Of a DNA stretch of 64,000 nt, positions 1 to 6,813 are shown piece by piece. Source of the DNA: CAXMNX01 sp964194845 (GTDB lineage Bacteria; Pseudomonadota; Alphaproteobacteria; Rhodobacterales; Rhodobacteraceae); NCBI GenBank assembly GCA_964194845.1, contig CAXMNX010000005.1:1-64000 (forward strand), in the 5' to 3' direction. Under the pieces are notes generated by a model. That model worked only from the letters and a program-made list of their open reading frames with translations, had not been told where the DNA came from and made no database searches. Each line of letters opens with the position of its first letter. The stretch's first letter is position 1. The position numbers and the translations under genes were made by a program.

Positions 1-437
1 CCCGGATATTGAACGTTCTGCAAAAGCGCGGTCGCATCTCGAACGCGGATTTGTCTGACGCCGTAAATCCTTCCGCCAGTGCCTGCCACCGCCCCGTTCA
101 GCGGTTGGAAGAAGCCGGGATCATCCGGGATTACGTCGCCCTTCTTGATCCGCGCAAACTTGGCCGGCCCACGGTCGTCTTCGTCGAGATCACGCTGTCC
201 GGTCAGGCCGACGAGGTGCTTGATGCGTTTGAACGCGGGGTAAAGCTGATCCCGGACGTTCTGGAATGCCACCTGATGGCGGGGACGGCGGATTATCTGC
301 TGAAAGTCGTGGCCGAAGACACCGAGGATTTCGCCCGCATCCATCGCCGGTATCTGGCAAGGCTGCCCGGTGTCGCGCAAATGCACTCGTCCTTCGCGCT
401 TAGAATCGTGCGGCAAACCACCGCTCTGCCGGTCTGA
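1..437 (+). CDS. Lrp/AsnC family transcriptional regulator, 5' truncated by window edge
   Basis: The reading frame is open to the left edge (codons for R-I-L precede the first TTG), so the true start lies outside the window. The visible protein begins inside the N-terminal winged helix-turn-helix (NADLSDAVNPSASACHRPVQRL), runs through the family hallmark 'EEAGIIRDYVALLDPRKLG', and ends with an alpha/beta ligand-binding (RAM/AsnC) domain. Lrp/AsnC proteins form dimers to octamers that sense amino acids and regulate amino-acid metabolism or transport genes. The target is unknown because the upstream neighbour is missing. The family is certain; the specific role is not. Confidence 0.9.
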   Translation, partial: RILNVLQKRGRISNADLSDAVNPSASACHRPVQRLEEAGIIRDYVALLDPRKLGRPTVVFVEITLSGQADEVLDAFERGVKLIPDVLECHLMAGTADYLLKVVAEDTEDFARIHRRYLARLPGVAQMHSSFALRIVRQTTALPV

Positions 438-440
438 CAA

Positions 441-492
441 TTCTTCTTGGCGAAAATACTTCGAGGGGGTTTTGGGGGAGCAGCGCTCCCCC
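441..492 (-). repeat. Intergenic element: GC hairpin plus GTATTTT-like tail, copy 1
   Basis: Read on the minus strand, an 8-bp perfect stem (474-481 with 485-492, loop AGC) is followed by a tail at 464-441 that reads CGAAGTATTTTCGCCAAGAA. The same hairpin-then-tail order occurs at 22442-22495, and looser copies lie at 29952-29995 and 53858-53880. It lies between the Lrp stop and the rpsU terminator. It may be a terminator-like or other structured RNA element; its function is not known from the sequence. Confidence 0.5.
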
Positions 493-510
493 GCCCTGCG
501 CACTCAATCA

Positions 511-554
511 TAGCCCCCAAAAAACAACAAACCCCCGGGGCTTGCCTCGGGGGT
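511..554 (-). terminator. Rho-independent terminator of rpsU
   Basis: A 7-bp stem (ACCCCCG at 531-537 pairs with CGGGGGT at 548-554) is followed on the minus strand by a T-rich tract (TTTGTTGTTTTTTG), directly downstream of rpsU. This is the classical shape of an intrinsic terminator. Confidence 0.8.
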
Positions 555-591
555 CGTCGTCGGCGGTCGAAACCGCCCAGTGTCACAATGC

Positions 592-798
592 TTAGAGCAT
601 TCCTTCGCGCTGCGCTTTTTTACGCGCCAGCTTGCGGGCACGGCGAATGGCCTCGGCCTTTTCGCGTGCGCGCTTTTCGGACGGTTTCTCGAAATGTTGC
701 CGAAGCTTCATTTCACGGAAAACGCCCTCACGCTGCAGCTTCTTTTTCAGCGCACGAAGCGCCTGATCGACATTGTTGTCGCGAACACTGACCTGCAT
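592..798 (-). CDS. rpsU: 30S ribosomal protein S21
   Basis: A 68-residue, very basic protein beginning [20 protein letters not shown], the signature start of bS21, and ending in a Lys/Arg-rich helix. S21 binds the small subunit near the 16S 3' end and helps base-pairing with the mRNA Shine-Dalgarno region. The length matches the alphaproteobacterial family. It is transcribed alone: a promoter-like pair lies upstream at 853-881 and a terminator downstream at 511-554. The ribosome binding site is a purine-rich AAAGGTGGTG just before the ATG. Identification is certain. Confidence 0.97.
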   Translation of the reverse strand: MQVSVRDNNVDQALRALKKKLQREGVFREMKLRQHFEKPSEKRAREKAEAIRRARKLARKKAQREGML

Positions 799-852
799 GT
801 GGTTGTCACCACCTTTCTAAGTTAGAGTTCCATAAGAATTGCAGGAAGTGGC

Positions 853-881
853 GCTATAGCAAAGGCGGCAAGACTTGTCTA
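853..881 (-). promoter_or_regulatory. Putative sigma-70 promoter of rpsU
   Basis: On the minus strand TAGACA (881-876) and TATAGC (858-853) are separated by exactly 17 bases, close to the TTGACA-N17-TATAAT consensus, about 55 bases upstream of the rpsU start. The call rests on similarity only. Confidence 0.45.
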
Positions 882-912
882 CCGCCCCGATGGACCCGAA
901 ACACCGCGTGTG

Positions 913-1611
913 ATGACCGAAAATTCCGAGACAAATAGGGACCTTCTGCTCGCGGCAATCCTGCCCCATGTCGCCTTTGATGGATGGTCGGACAAGAGCT
1001 TTTCCGCGGCCGCCGAGGAGGCCGGAGTATCGCTGGAAAATGCGCGCACAATCTGCCCGCGCGGTGCGATTGACCTTGCGATCGCCTTTCACCGTCAGGG
1101 TGATGCGGCGATGGTCGAGCGTCTGGCGCAGGCCGATCTTTTCGAGATGCGTTTTCGCGATAAAGTCGCGACCGCGCTTCGCTATCGGGTCGACGCCATG
1201 ACCGACAAAGAGCCGGTGCGCCGCGCCTCGACGCTGTTTGCGCTTCCGGCCCATGCGCCGACGGGCGCGCGTCTGCTCTGGGAAACGGCAGATCATATCT
1301 GGAACGCGCTTGGCGATACCTCGCGCGACGGCAACTGGTATTCAAAGCGCGCCACGCTTTCGGGCGTCTGGGCGGCAAGTGTTCTATACTGGCTAGGCGA
1401 CGACAGCCCGGATCACGCCGAAACAGCGGCGTTTATCGACCGGCGGATTGACGACGTCATGAAGATCGAAAAACTGAAGGCGCGGCTTCGCGAGAACCCG
1501 CGGACCAAGCCGCTGATGTCGCTGCAATCGGCGCTGTTTGACAGACTGAATGCACCTGATCCGGCGGCGATGGACGATTTTCCCGGACGCTGGAAGGGTC
1601 CGGTGTCCTGA
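913..1611 (+). CDS. COQ9 family ubiquinone biosynthesis protein
   Basis: A 232-residue protein with the COQ9 architecture: an N-terminal TetR-like helical part (LLLAAILPHVAFDGWSDKSF; AAAEEAG) and the conserved C-terminal block (WYSKRATLSGVWAASVLYWL, then a D-DSPD helix). COQ9 is a lipid-binding partner of the COQ7 hydroxylase in ubiquinone synthesis. A GTG lies immediately upstream in frame at 910, but the ATG at 913 is preferred. No clear Shine-Dalgarno sequence is visible. The gene is divergent from rpsU. A second ubiquinone gene (UbiH family) lies at 53.9 kb but is not linked. Confidence 0.92.
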   Translation: MTENSETNRDLLLAAILPHVAFDGWSDKSFSAAAEEAGVSLENARTICPRGAIDLAIAFHRQGDAAMVERLAQADLFEMRFRDKVATALRYRVDAMTDKEPVRRASTLFALPAHAPTGARLLWETADHIWNALGDTSRDGNWYSKRATLSGVWAASVLYWLGDDSPDHAETAAFIDRRIDDVMKIEKLKARLRENPRTKPLMSLQSALFDRLNAPDPAAMDDFPGRWKGPVS

Positions 1612-1641
1612 CGTGTTGCTTGAAATTCGGCGGAATATCCC

Positions 1642-2628
1642 ATGACAAATACAATGCGCGCGGTTGAAATTCGCGAACCCGGCGGGCCTGAGGTTCTGAC
1701 CCTGACCGAACGTCCGGTTCCCGAACCCGGTGTCGGCGAGGTGCTGATCCGGGTGGCATACGCCGGGGTGAACCGCCCCGACGCGCTGCAGCGCGCAGGA
1801 AGCTATGCGCCACCTCCGGATGCCTCGGATCTTCCAGGATTGGAGGCGGCGGGCCAAGTCGCGGCGCTAGGACCGGGTGTTTCTGGACTGGCCGAAGGCG
1901 ATGCCGTGACCGCACTATTGCCCGGCGGTGGTTATGCCGAATTTGCAACGGCACCGGCCGCGCATTGTCTGGCCGTCCCCGAAAATATGTCGCTGGATCG
2001 AGCAGCCTGCCTGCCCGAGACGTTTTTCACCGTCTGGTCCAATGTCTTCATGGCGGGCGGCCTGAAGGCGGGGCAGACTTTTCTTGTTCACGGCGGCACA
2101 TCGGGCATTGGCACAACGGCAATCCAACTTGCAACTGCCTTTGGTGCGCGCGCCTTCGCCACTGCGGGATCTGACGACAAGGTACGGGTCTGCGAAGAGA
2201 TCGGTGCAGAACGAGCGATCAATTACCGCGACGAGGATTTTGTGAGCGTCATGCGCGACGCGGGTCGTGCCGATCTGATCCTTGATATGGTGGGGGGGAG
2301 CTATATACCGCGCAATATCAAGGCGCTGAAAACCGGTGGTCGATTGCAGATGATCGCGTTCCTGGGCGGACCGAAGGTGGAGTTGAACTTTGCCGAGATC
2401 ATGGTCCGCCGCCTGACCATCAGCGGCACAACGCTTCGCCCGCAATCGGTTGCGGCAAAGGCTGAAATTGCAGAAGAGCTTCGTGCGCAAGTCTGGCCGC
2501 TGCTGGAGGCAGGGCGTATTGGCCCGGTTATGGATCGCGAATTTGCGCTGGAAAATGCGGCGGACGCGCACCGTGCTTTGGAAGGCGATCATATCGGGAA
2601 GATTGTTTTGAAGGTCGGCGCCGAGTAA
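1642..2628 (+). CDS. NAD(P)H-quinone oxidoreductase (zinc-free MDR, PIG3-like)
   Basis: A 328-residue medium-chain dehydrogenase/reductase. The N-terminal catalytic domain has GVNRPDALQRAGSYAPPPD, typical of quinone oxidoreductases. The Rossmann domain shows the NADP-binding run 'VHGGTSGIGTTAIQLA', and the protein ends with GKIVLKV. The structural and catalytic zinc cysteines of alcohol dehydrogenases are absent. The expected reaction is NAD(P)H-dependent reduction of quinones or activated enones in the cytoplasm. An in-frame ATG four codons downstream (1654) is an alternative start. The stop codon sits in a perfect 16-bp palindrome (2625-2640). Confidence 0.9.
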   Translation: MTNTMRAVEIREPGGPEVLTLTERPVPEPGVGEVLIRVAYAGVNRPDALQRAGSYAPPPDASDLPGLEAAGQVAALGPGVSGLAEGDAVTALLPGGGYAEFATAPAAHCLAVPENMSLDRAACLPETFFTVWSNVFMAGGLKAGQTFLVHGGTSGIGTTAIQLATAFGARAFATAGSDDKVRVCEEIGAERAINYRDEDFVSVMRDAGRADLILDMVGGSYIPRNIKALKTGGRLQMIAFLGGPKVELNFAEIMVRRLTISGTTLRPQSVAAKAEIAEELRAQVWPLLEAGRIGPVMDREFALENAADAHRALEGDHIGKIVLKVGAE

Positions 2629-2689
2629 CCCATGGGTTACGCAACACTTTGTTAATAAAGATGAAAATTTTGTAAATGCGCCGAGCGCC

Positions 2690-3320
2690 CTAGCGTATCG
2701 GGCTAAAAAGCGCGCCACTCATCGTGCAATCCCGCGCCACCGACGCGGAACATTCTCGTGGCGCAAGTTCGCGGTCAAGGCAAAGCCGCGCCTCCTGAAT
2801 GCGCGCGGCCTTGCAGGTGATGGTCAGGCCGTCGGGTGACAATTCGGGGTTCGCTTCTAAAAACGCCTCTTCGATCACCGACGCCGGAATGCGCACCGCG
2901 GTTTTCAGGCTGCGGAGCACATCCGGCCGGGTAACGCGGGGCGTAGGCCTCGCGGGCCAGCGCAAAATAGTCATCGGGCGAAAGACCCGAGCATCGGCCG
3001 TGTTTGTTCCACTGGTGCCAGGCGCTTCCACCAGACCCCATGATGTCGGCCATCGCGGCGGTTTCGGCGCGCGATGGATTGCGGTGGCCTGTGCGGCAAT
3101 AGCTGGGCCAGCCATTTTCGTATTGTGGCCAAAGCCCGTGCAGCACCCAGCCGAAATCAGAATCCGCGTCGCATTGCGGGGATCCGCGCCGGTCACCTTC
3201 GAGCGCGCACCATGTCGGCGACCAGCTAAGGGACAGGACGTAATAGTCAAACTCGCCCGCGCGCTCACCCTCGGCTACGGCAGAGCCCGCTGCGATAAGC
3301 CACAGAAGTAACCAGCGCAT
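2690..3320 (-). pseudogene. Ribonuclease T2 family gene with a +1 frameshift
   Basis: The N-terminal frame starts at 3320 (ATG, with GAGGAAA upstream). It has a signal peptide (MRWLLLWLIAAGSAVA) and both RNase T2 active-site blocks, HGLWPQYE and WHQWNKHGRCSG. The frame is lost after AREAYA. The C-terminal part continues in another frame (RVTRPDVLRSLKTAVRIPAS to SPIR, stop at 2690). Removing one base from the four-G run at 2938-2941 (plus strand) restores a continuous protein reading EAYARVTRPDVL. Gln stands where many family members have the catalytic-region Glu of the second block. Secreted RNase T2 enzymes cut RNA via 2',3'-cyclic phosphates. This is either a real inactivating insertion or a sequencing error. 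Confidence 0.85.
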
Positions 3321-3441
3321 TTCCTCTTTCCTCTTCCGCCCGCCGGGATTATATATCTGCCAACTTCTCCGAAAACGAGGATGTGGTCCACCGGGACCAG
3401 CCGTTTTCCCGGCGCGAGAGAGATTTGTCAGGAGACATGCA

Positions 3442-4197
3442 ATGAACAAACCGATCATGGCCAAAGCCACCGCCGTCTGGCTTGTGGATAACACCACGAT
3501 CAGCTTCAAGCAGATCGCGGATTTCTGTGGGCTGCACGAGCTGGAGGTTCAGGGGATTGCGGACGGCGATGTTGCCGCCGGCGTCAAGGGTTTCGACCCG
3601 ATCACCAACAACCAGCTGACGCAGGACGAAATTGACGCCGGTGAAAAAGATCCGGTGCACCCGCTTGAGCTGAAGTTCAATGCGGCGGCGGTGGGCGAAG
3701 AAAAACGCCGCGGGCCGCGCTATACGCCATTATCCAAGCGTCAGGACCGCCCAGCGGCGATCCTTTGGCTGGTGAAGTTTCACCCCGAACTTACCGACGG
3801 CCAGATCTCGAAGCTGGTGGGCACGACAAAGCCGACGATCCTGTCACTTCGCGAGCGCACGCATTGGAATATAAACAGCATTCAGCCGGTTGATCCGGTG
3901 GCGTTGGGTCTGACCAAACAGACCGAACTTGATGCCGCCGTGCAGAAAGCCAACGAGAAAAAGGCCAAGGAAGGCGGGGTTATGTCGGACGACGAGCGGC
4001 GCAAGCTCGTGTCGACCGAGCAATCGCTTGGCATGGACGAGGCCGAGCCGAAGATACCGACGGCAATTTCCGGGCTTGAGACGTTTTCGCTTAGCGACAG
4101 CGAAGATGAAAAGCCGAAAGAAGAAAAAATTCTGGACGCCGATACCTTGTTCAATCTGCCGGACGATGCGGACGATGAGGACGACGACAAGGCGTAA
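3442..4197 (+). CDS. trcR: TrcR/DUF1013 cell-cycle transcriptional regulator
   Basis: A 251-residue protein. The DUF1013 part (about residues 1-150) opens with MAKATAVWLVDNTTISFKQI and includes 'FCGLHELEVQGIADGD', PLSKRQDRPAAILWLVKFHP and a helix-turn-helix-like LTDGQISKLVGTTKPTI. The C-terminal tail is charged and acidic, ending in DDADDEDDDKA. The family is almost confined to Alphaproteobacteria, and in Caulobacter it is a cell-cycle regulated DNA-binding protein. GGAG lies 7 bases before the ATG. A strong terminator follows. The family assignment is firm; regulatory targets cannot be read here. Confidence 0.88.
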   Translation: MNKPIMAKATAVWLVDNTTISFKQIADFCGLHELEVQGIADGDVAAGVKGFDPITNNQLTQDEIDAGEKDPVHPLELKFNAAAVGEEKRRGPRYTPLSKRQDRPAAILWLVKFHPELTDGQISKLVGTTKPTILSLRERTHWNINSIQPVDPVALGLTKQTELDAAVQKANEKKAKEGGVMSDDERRKLVSTEQSLGMDEAEPKIPTAISGLETFSLSDSEDEKPKEEKILDADTLFNLPDDADDEDDDKA

Positions 4198-4218
4198 TAA
4201 AAGTTCCCTCTGCTGCCC

Positions 4219-4249
4219 AAAAACCCCCGGCTTTTTGCCGGGGGTTTTT
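4219..4249. terminator. Bidirectional intrinsic terminator
   Basis: Plus strand AAAAACCCCCGGC-TTTTT-GCCGGGGGTTTTT: an 8-bp GC stem flanked by A and T runs, so it can act in both directions. It closes trcR and the leftward LysR remnant. Confidence 0.9.
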
Positions 4250-4341
4250 GTTTGGATTTCAGCTGGCCCTTTTTAGTTTCACGACGTCCATCGCGCCAAT
4301 TTTTTCGTCAGCAAACCGGATCAGATCCTCATAGCAATTGA

Positions 4342-4536
4342 TCAACATGCCGCGCGGCCACTGAAGGCCATTCCTGCAATGACCAGTTGTTCGCGCAAAC
4401 GCCCCAGCGCATGGCCGACCGCAGAGGGCGTTTTCCCCGGTTTTGCAGCAACGGTCGTGACACTTCGCGTGTCCATAAGCGCGTCGAATGTAACAAGAAG
4501 ATTTAGATCCAACCGGTGAAGTTGAATTTCGTTCAT
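4342..4536 (-). pseudogene. LysR-type regulator remnant (HTH only)
   Basis: A 65-codon frame holds the start of a LysR family DNA-binding domain: MNEIQLHRLDLNLLVTFDAL, then a degraded helix-turn-helix (SVTTVAAKPGKTPSAVGHAL) and GRLREQL. It then stops, where a full protein would continue for about 240 residues through the rest of the HTH and a periplasmic-binding-like sensor domain. No recognisable sensor domain follows in any frame before the terminator at 4249. I read it as a truncated, decayed gene. It is divergent from the sulfotransferase at 4633, which the ancestral regulator may have controlled. Confidence 0.75.
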
Positions 4537-4632
4537 CATTCGTGAAATCGTTTCGTTTGCTGTTTTGTGAAAGATATTCAATAAAACTCGTGGCACCAAT
4601 CACTTCTTAACCCAGACAACAAGGAGAGCGGG

Positions 4633-5283
4633 ATGTCCTTGCAGATTGTTGGCTCAGGTTTTGGGCGCACCGGCACAATGACGATGAAGGATGCCCTTGG
4701 CATTCTTGGTTTCGGACCCACGCATCATATGACCGAGATCATGGAGAACCCCGATCAGCTGCGTCATTGGAAGGCAATATTTGCCGGCGCGGACGTTGAT
4801 TGGGCGGATGTGTTTCAGGGATACAATTCCCAGGTCGACTGGCCCGGCGCGTCTTGCTGGGAAATGTCGCTGATCGCATTTCCCGACGCCAAGGTGATCC
4901 ACACCGAACGCCCCGAAGAAGACTGGTGGTCCAGCTTTAACGGCACGATCGGCAAATTCTTCCGGCAGCTGGACACCATCGAACTCCCGCCGGAAATCCG
5001 GGATATATTCACAATAATGAAGGCCGGCATTCTGCCGCAGACGTTTTCGGATTATACCGACCGGACGTCAGCCATTGCGGCCTTCCGCGCAAACAATCAG
5101 CGGGTGCGGGATGTGGTGCCTGCGGACCAGTTGCTGGTCTTCAATGTGGCGGAAGGTTGGGGGCCGCTATGCGAATTTCTTGATGTCGGGCAACCTGGCA
5201 CAGCATTTCCCCATCACCACGTGCGCCAGGAGTTCTGGCAACATTTCGGCGGCGAACCGACGGAAAAACGTGTGTCGGAATAG
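4633..5283 (+). CDS. Sulfotransferase family protein
   Basis: A 216-residue protein. The N-terminal 'GSGFGRTGTMTMKDAL' is the P-loop-like PAPS 5'-phosphosulfate binding motif of the Sulfotransfer_4 group, followed by the usual LGFGPTHHM. The middle part (YNSQVDWPGASCWEM; VIHTERPEEDWWSSF) matches the substrate and 3'-phosphate binding region of these proteins. It should transfer sulfate from PAPS to a small alcohol or lipid-like acceptor; the acceptor is unknown. AAGGAGAG precedes the ATG. Its divergent neighbour is the LysR remnant. Many proteins of this group are annotated only as 'sulfotransferase' or 'nucleotide-binding'. Confidence 0.85.
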   Translation: MSLQIVGSGFGRTGTMTMKDALGILGFGPTHHMTEIMENPDQLRHWKAIFAGADVDWADVFQGYNSQVDWPGASCWEMSLIAFPDAKVIHTERPEEDWWSSFNGTIGKFFRQLDTIELPPEIRDIFTIMKAGILPQTFSDYTDRTSAIAAFRANNQRVRDVVPADQLLVFNVAEGWGPLCEFLDVGQPGTAFPHHHVRQEFWQHFGGEPTEKRVSE

Positions 5284-5399
5284 CGCTCGACCAAACGACA
5301 GGTGGGGCGCCAATTCCGTGGCGCAATCATCGTCGTCGCAACCAAGCTCAGCGCCTCACTTCGTCCCGGTTCGCGTCGCGGCTATAACCGCAAACTCGC

Positions 5400-5708
5400 T
5401 TAATCCAATTCGCTCCAGGGCCATGGCTTTACGTCGCTGGCGGCAGTTTGAAAGCGCGCTGCTTTCGCGATCCATATCCCCAGATCGGTGCCGAAATCCG
5501 CTAGCCGTTCATTTGGCTGCTTCTTGTTCAGGATCATGATGATAAACTGAACCACGGTCGCGACGCCCAGTATCGTCTGCGCGATCGAGATCATGATTGC
5601 GATTAGCACGACATATATAAGGCGCAGGAGGAGCGTTTCTTCCTCTTTCGGCTCGATCTGCTCGCCTTGCAGACGGCCCATGATTTTTTCGTCATCTGGC
5701 TCGGTCAT
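5400..5708 (-). CDS. DUF4389 small membrane protein
   Basis: A 102-residue protein with an acidic N-terminus, a long hydrophobic stretch at about residues 28-60 (RLIYVVLIAIMISIAQTILG; VATVVQFIIMIL) that can form two close membrane helices, then the conserved KQPNERLADFGTDLGIWI and a PWPWSEL tail. This is the DUF4389 pattern; the biochemical function is not known. GAGGGATCC precedes the ATG. It is a likely separate unit upstream of recR's 3' end on the same strand. Confidence 0.85.
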   Translation of the reverse strand: MTEPDDEKIMGRLQGEQIEPKEEETLLLRLIYVVLIAIMISIAQTILGVATVVQFIIMILNKKQPNERLADFGTDLGIWIAKAARFQTAASDVKPWPWSELD

Positions 5709-5774
5709 CGGATCCCTCGTGCTAATTGTCTTAGTATGTCTATCACTTTTAATGCCTTGGCAGCACGCGAAGAC

Positions 5775-6371
5775 CTAAAGCGCCTTGCGCGCCTTCAGTG
5801 CTGCGGTGATGGTTCCGTCGTCAAGATAATCCAGCTCGCCGCCCACCGGCACGCCCTGGGCCAATGACGTCACAACAACACGCCCGGCCAGCTGATCAGC
5901 GATGTAGTGCGCGGTCGTCAGTCCGTCGATGGTGGCGTTCAGCGCCAGGATAACTTCCGTGATGTCTTCGGTTTGAACGCGGTCCAGCAACTTGGGGATG
6001 CGCAATTCATCGGGGCCAACAGCATCCAGGGCGCTGAGGGTTCCGCCCAGGACGTGGTAACGGCCCTTGAACACTGCGGCGCGTTCCATCGCCCAAAGAT
6101 CGGCGACGTCTTCGACCACACACAGTTCGCCGATCGCGCGCTTTTCGCTTTGGCATATCTGGCAGATGTCGGTCGTGCCGATGTTGCCGCAATTCAGGCA
6201 TGTCCGCGCGGTTTCGGCCACTTGTCTCAGCGTGTCGGCAAGCGGGATCAGCAAGCGCCCGCGCTTTTTGATCATATGGAGCACGGCCCGACGCGCCGAC
6301 CGGGGCCCGAGCCCCGGCAGTTTGGCCATCATTTCAATCAGCGTTTCCAGCTCGGTTGGTGCTGTGGACAG
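5775..6371 (-). CDS. recR: Recombination protein RecR, probable CTG start
   Basis: RecR with RecO/RecF loads RecA at single-stranded gaps. Visible features: [17 protein letters not shown] (helix-hairpin-helix), the zinc site CLNCG..ICQIC, the Toprim domain [15 protein letters not shown], and the C-terminal [19 protein letters not shown]. The first ATG (6332) gives only 185 residues and cuts off the conserved LETLIEM helix start. The frame stays open upstream without any ATG, GTG or TTG. A CTG at 6371 has a GGAG seven bases before it and gives 198 residues, with zinc cysteines at 58, 61, 70 and 73, within one position of the E. coli protein. It lies downstream of ybaB and dnaX as in most bacteria. 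Confidence 0.9.
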   Translation of the reverse strand: MSTAPTELETLIEMMAKLPGLGPRSARRAVLHMIKKRGRLLIPLADTLRQVAETARTCLNCGNIGTTDICQICQSEKRAIGELCVVEDVADLWAMERAAVFKGRYHVLGGTLSALDAVGPDELRIPKLLDRVQTEDITEVILALNATIDGLTTAHYIADQLAGRVVVTSLAQGVPVGGELDYLDDGTITAALKARKAL

Positions 6372-6411
6372 GGGGTGGCTCCGTAAATATTCGAGGGTGT
6401 GCGCTGTCGCA

Positions 6412-6461
6412 GATGCACGTTGTGCATCCGCTCTATCGCACCAGGTCGGCGGAGCCGACCT
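6412..6461. other. Two hairpins in the ybaB-recR gap
   Basis: GATGCAC-GTT-GTGCATC (6412-6428) and AGGTCGG-CGGAG-CCGACCT (6443-6461, overlapping the ybaB stop) both form 7-bp perfect stems in the 88-base gap between ybaB and the proposed recR start. Neither is followed by a T run, so neither looks like a plain terminator. They may influence recR transcription or translation. Confidence 0.4.
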
Positions 6462-6804
6462 AAAATGGTAATTTCATATTTGCGGGCAGGCCGAGGCTGT
6501 CGGTCAGCGTTTGCATCTCTTCCTGATATTTCGCGGTCGCCTTTGTCTGTGCTTCTTTGACAGCCGCAAGGATCAGGTCCTCGACGACTTCTTTCTCGTC
6601 CGGGTTGAAGATCGACCGGTCGACATCCAGCGCGGTCAGTTCACCTTTGACGGTGGCCGTCGCCTTGACCAGACCGGCACCGCTTTCGCCGATGACGTAG
6701 CTGGTCCTCATCCGCTCCTGAAGCTCGCCCATTTTGGCTTCCATTTCTTGCGCGGCCTTCATCATCTTGCCCATGTCGGCCAGGCCGCCCAGGTTTTTCA
6801 GCAT
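6460..6804 (-). CDS. ybaB: YbaB/EbfC nucleoid-associated protein
   Basis: A 114-residue protein starting [20 protein letters not shown], with a coiled helix ([12 protein letters not shown]) and the beta-sheet core ([19 protein letters not shown]), ending PANMKLPF. YbaB/EbfC dimers bind DNA with little sequence preference and are found almost invariably between dnaX and recR, as here. The TAG stop of dnaX is part of a TAGGAGAG ribosome binding site nine bases upstream of this gene, so the two are tightly linked. Confidence 0.96.
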   Translation of the reverse strand: MLKNLGGLADMGKMMKAAQEMEAKMGELQERMRTSYVIGESGAGLVKATATVKGELTALDVDRSIFNPDEKEVVEDLILAAVKEAQTKATAKYQEEMQTLTDSLGLPANMKLPF

Positions 6805-6813
6805 TTCGCTCTC

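Noticed and set aside
2625..2640. Perfect palindrome GTAACCCATGGGTTAC as an operator
   Set aside because: It spans the quinone reductase stop codon between convergent genes, has no second copy and no promoter beside it; it may be chance or a weak terminator stem.
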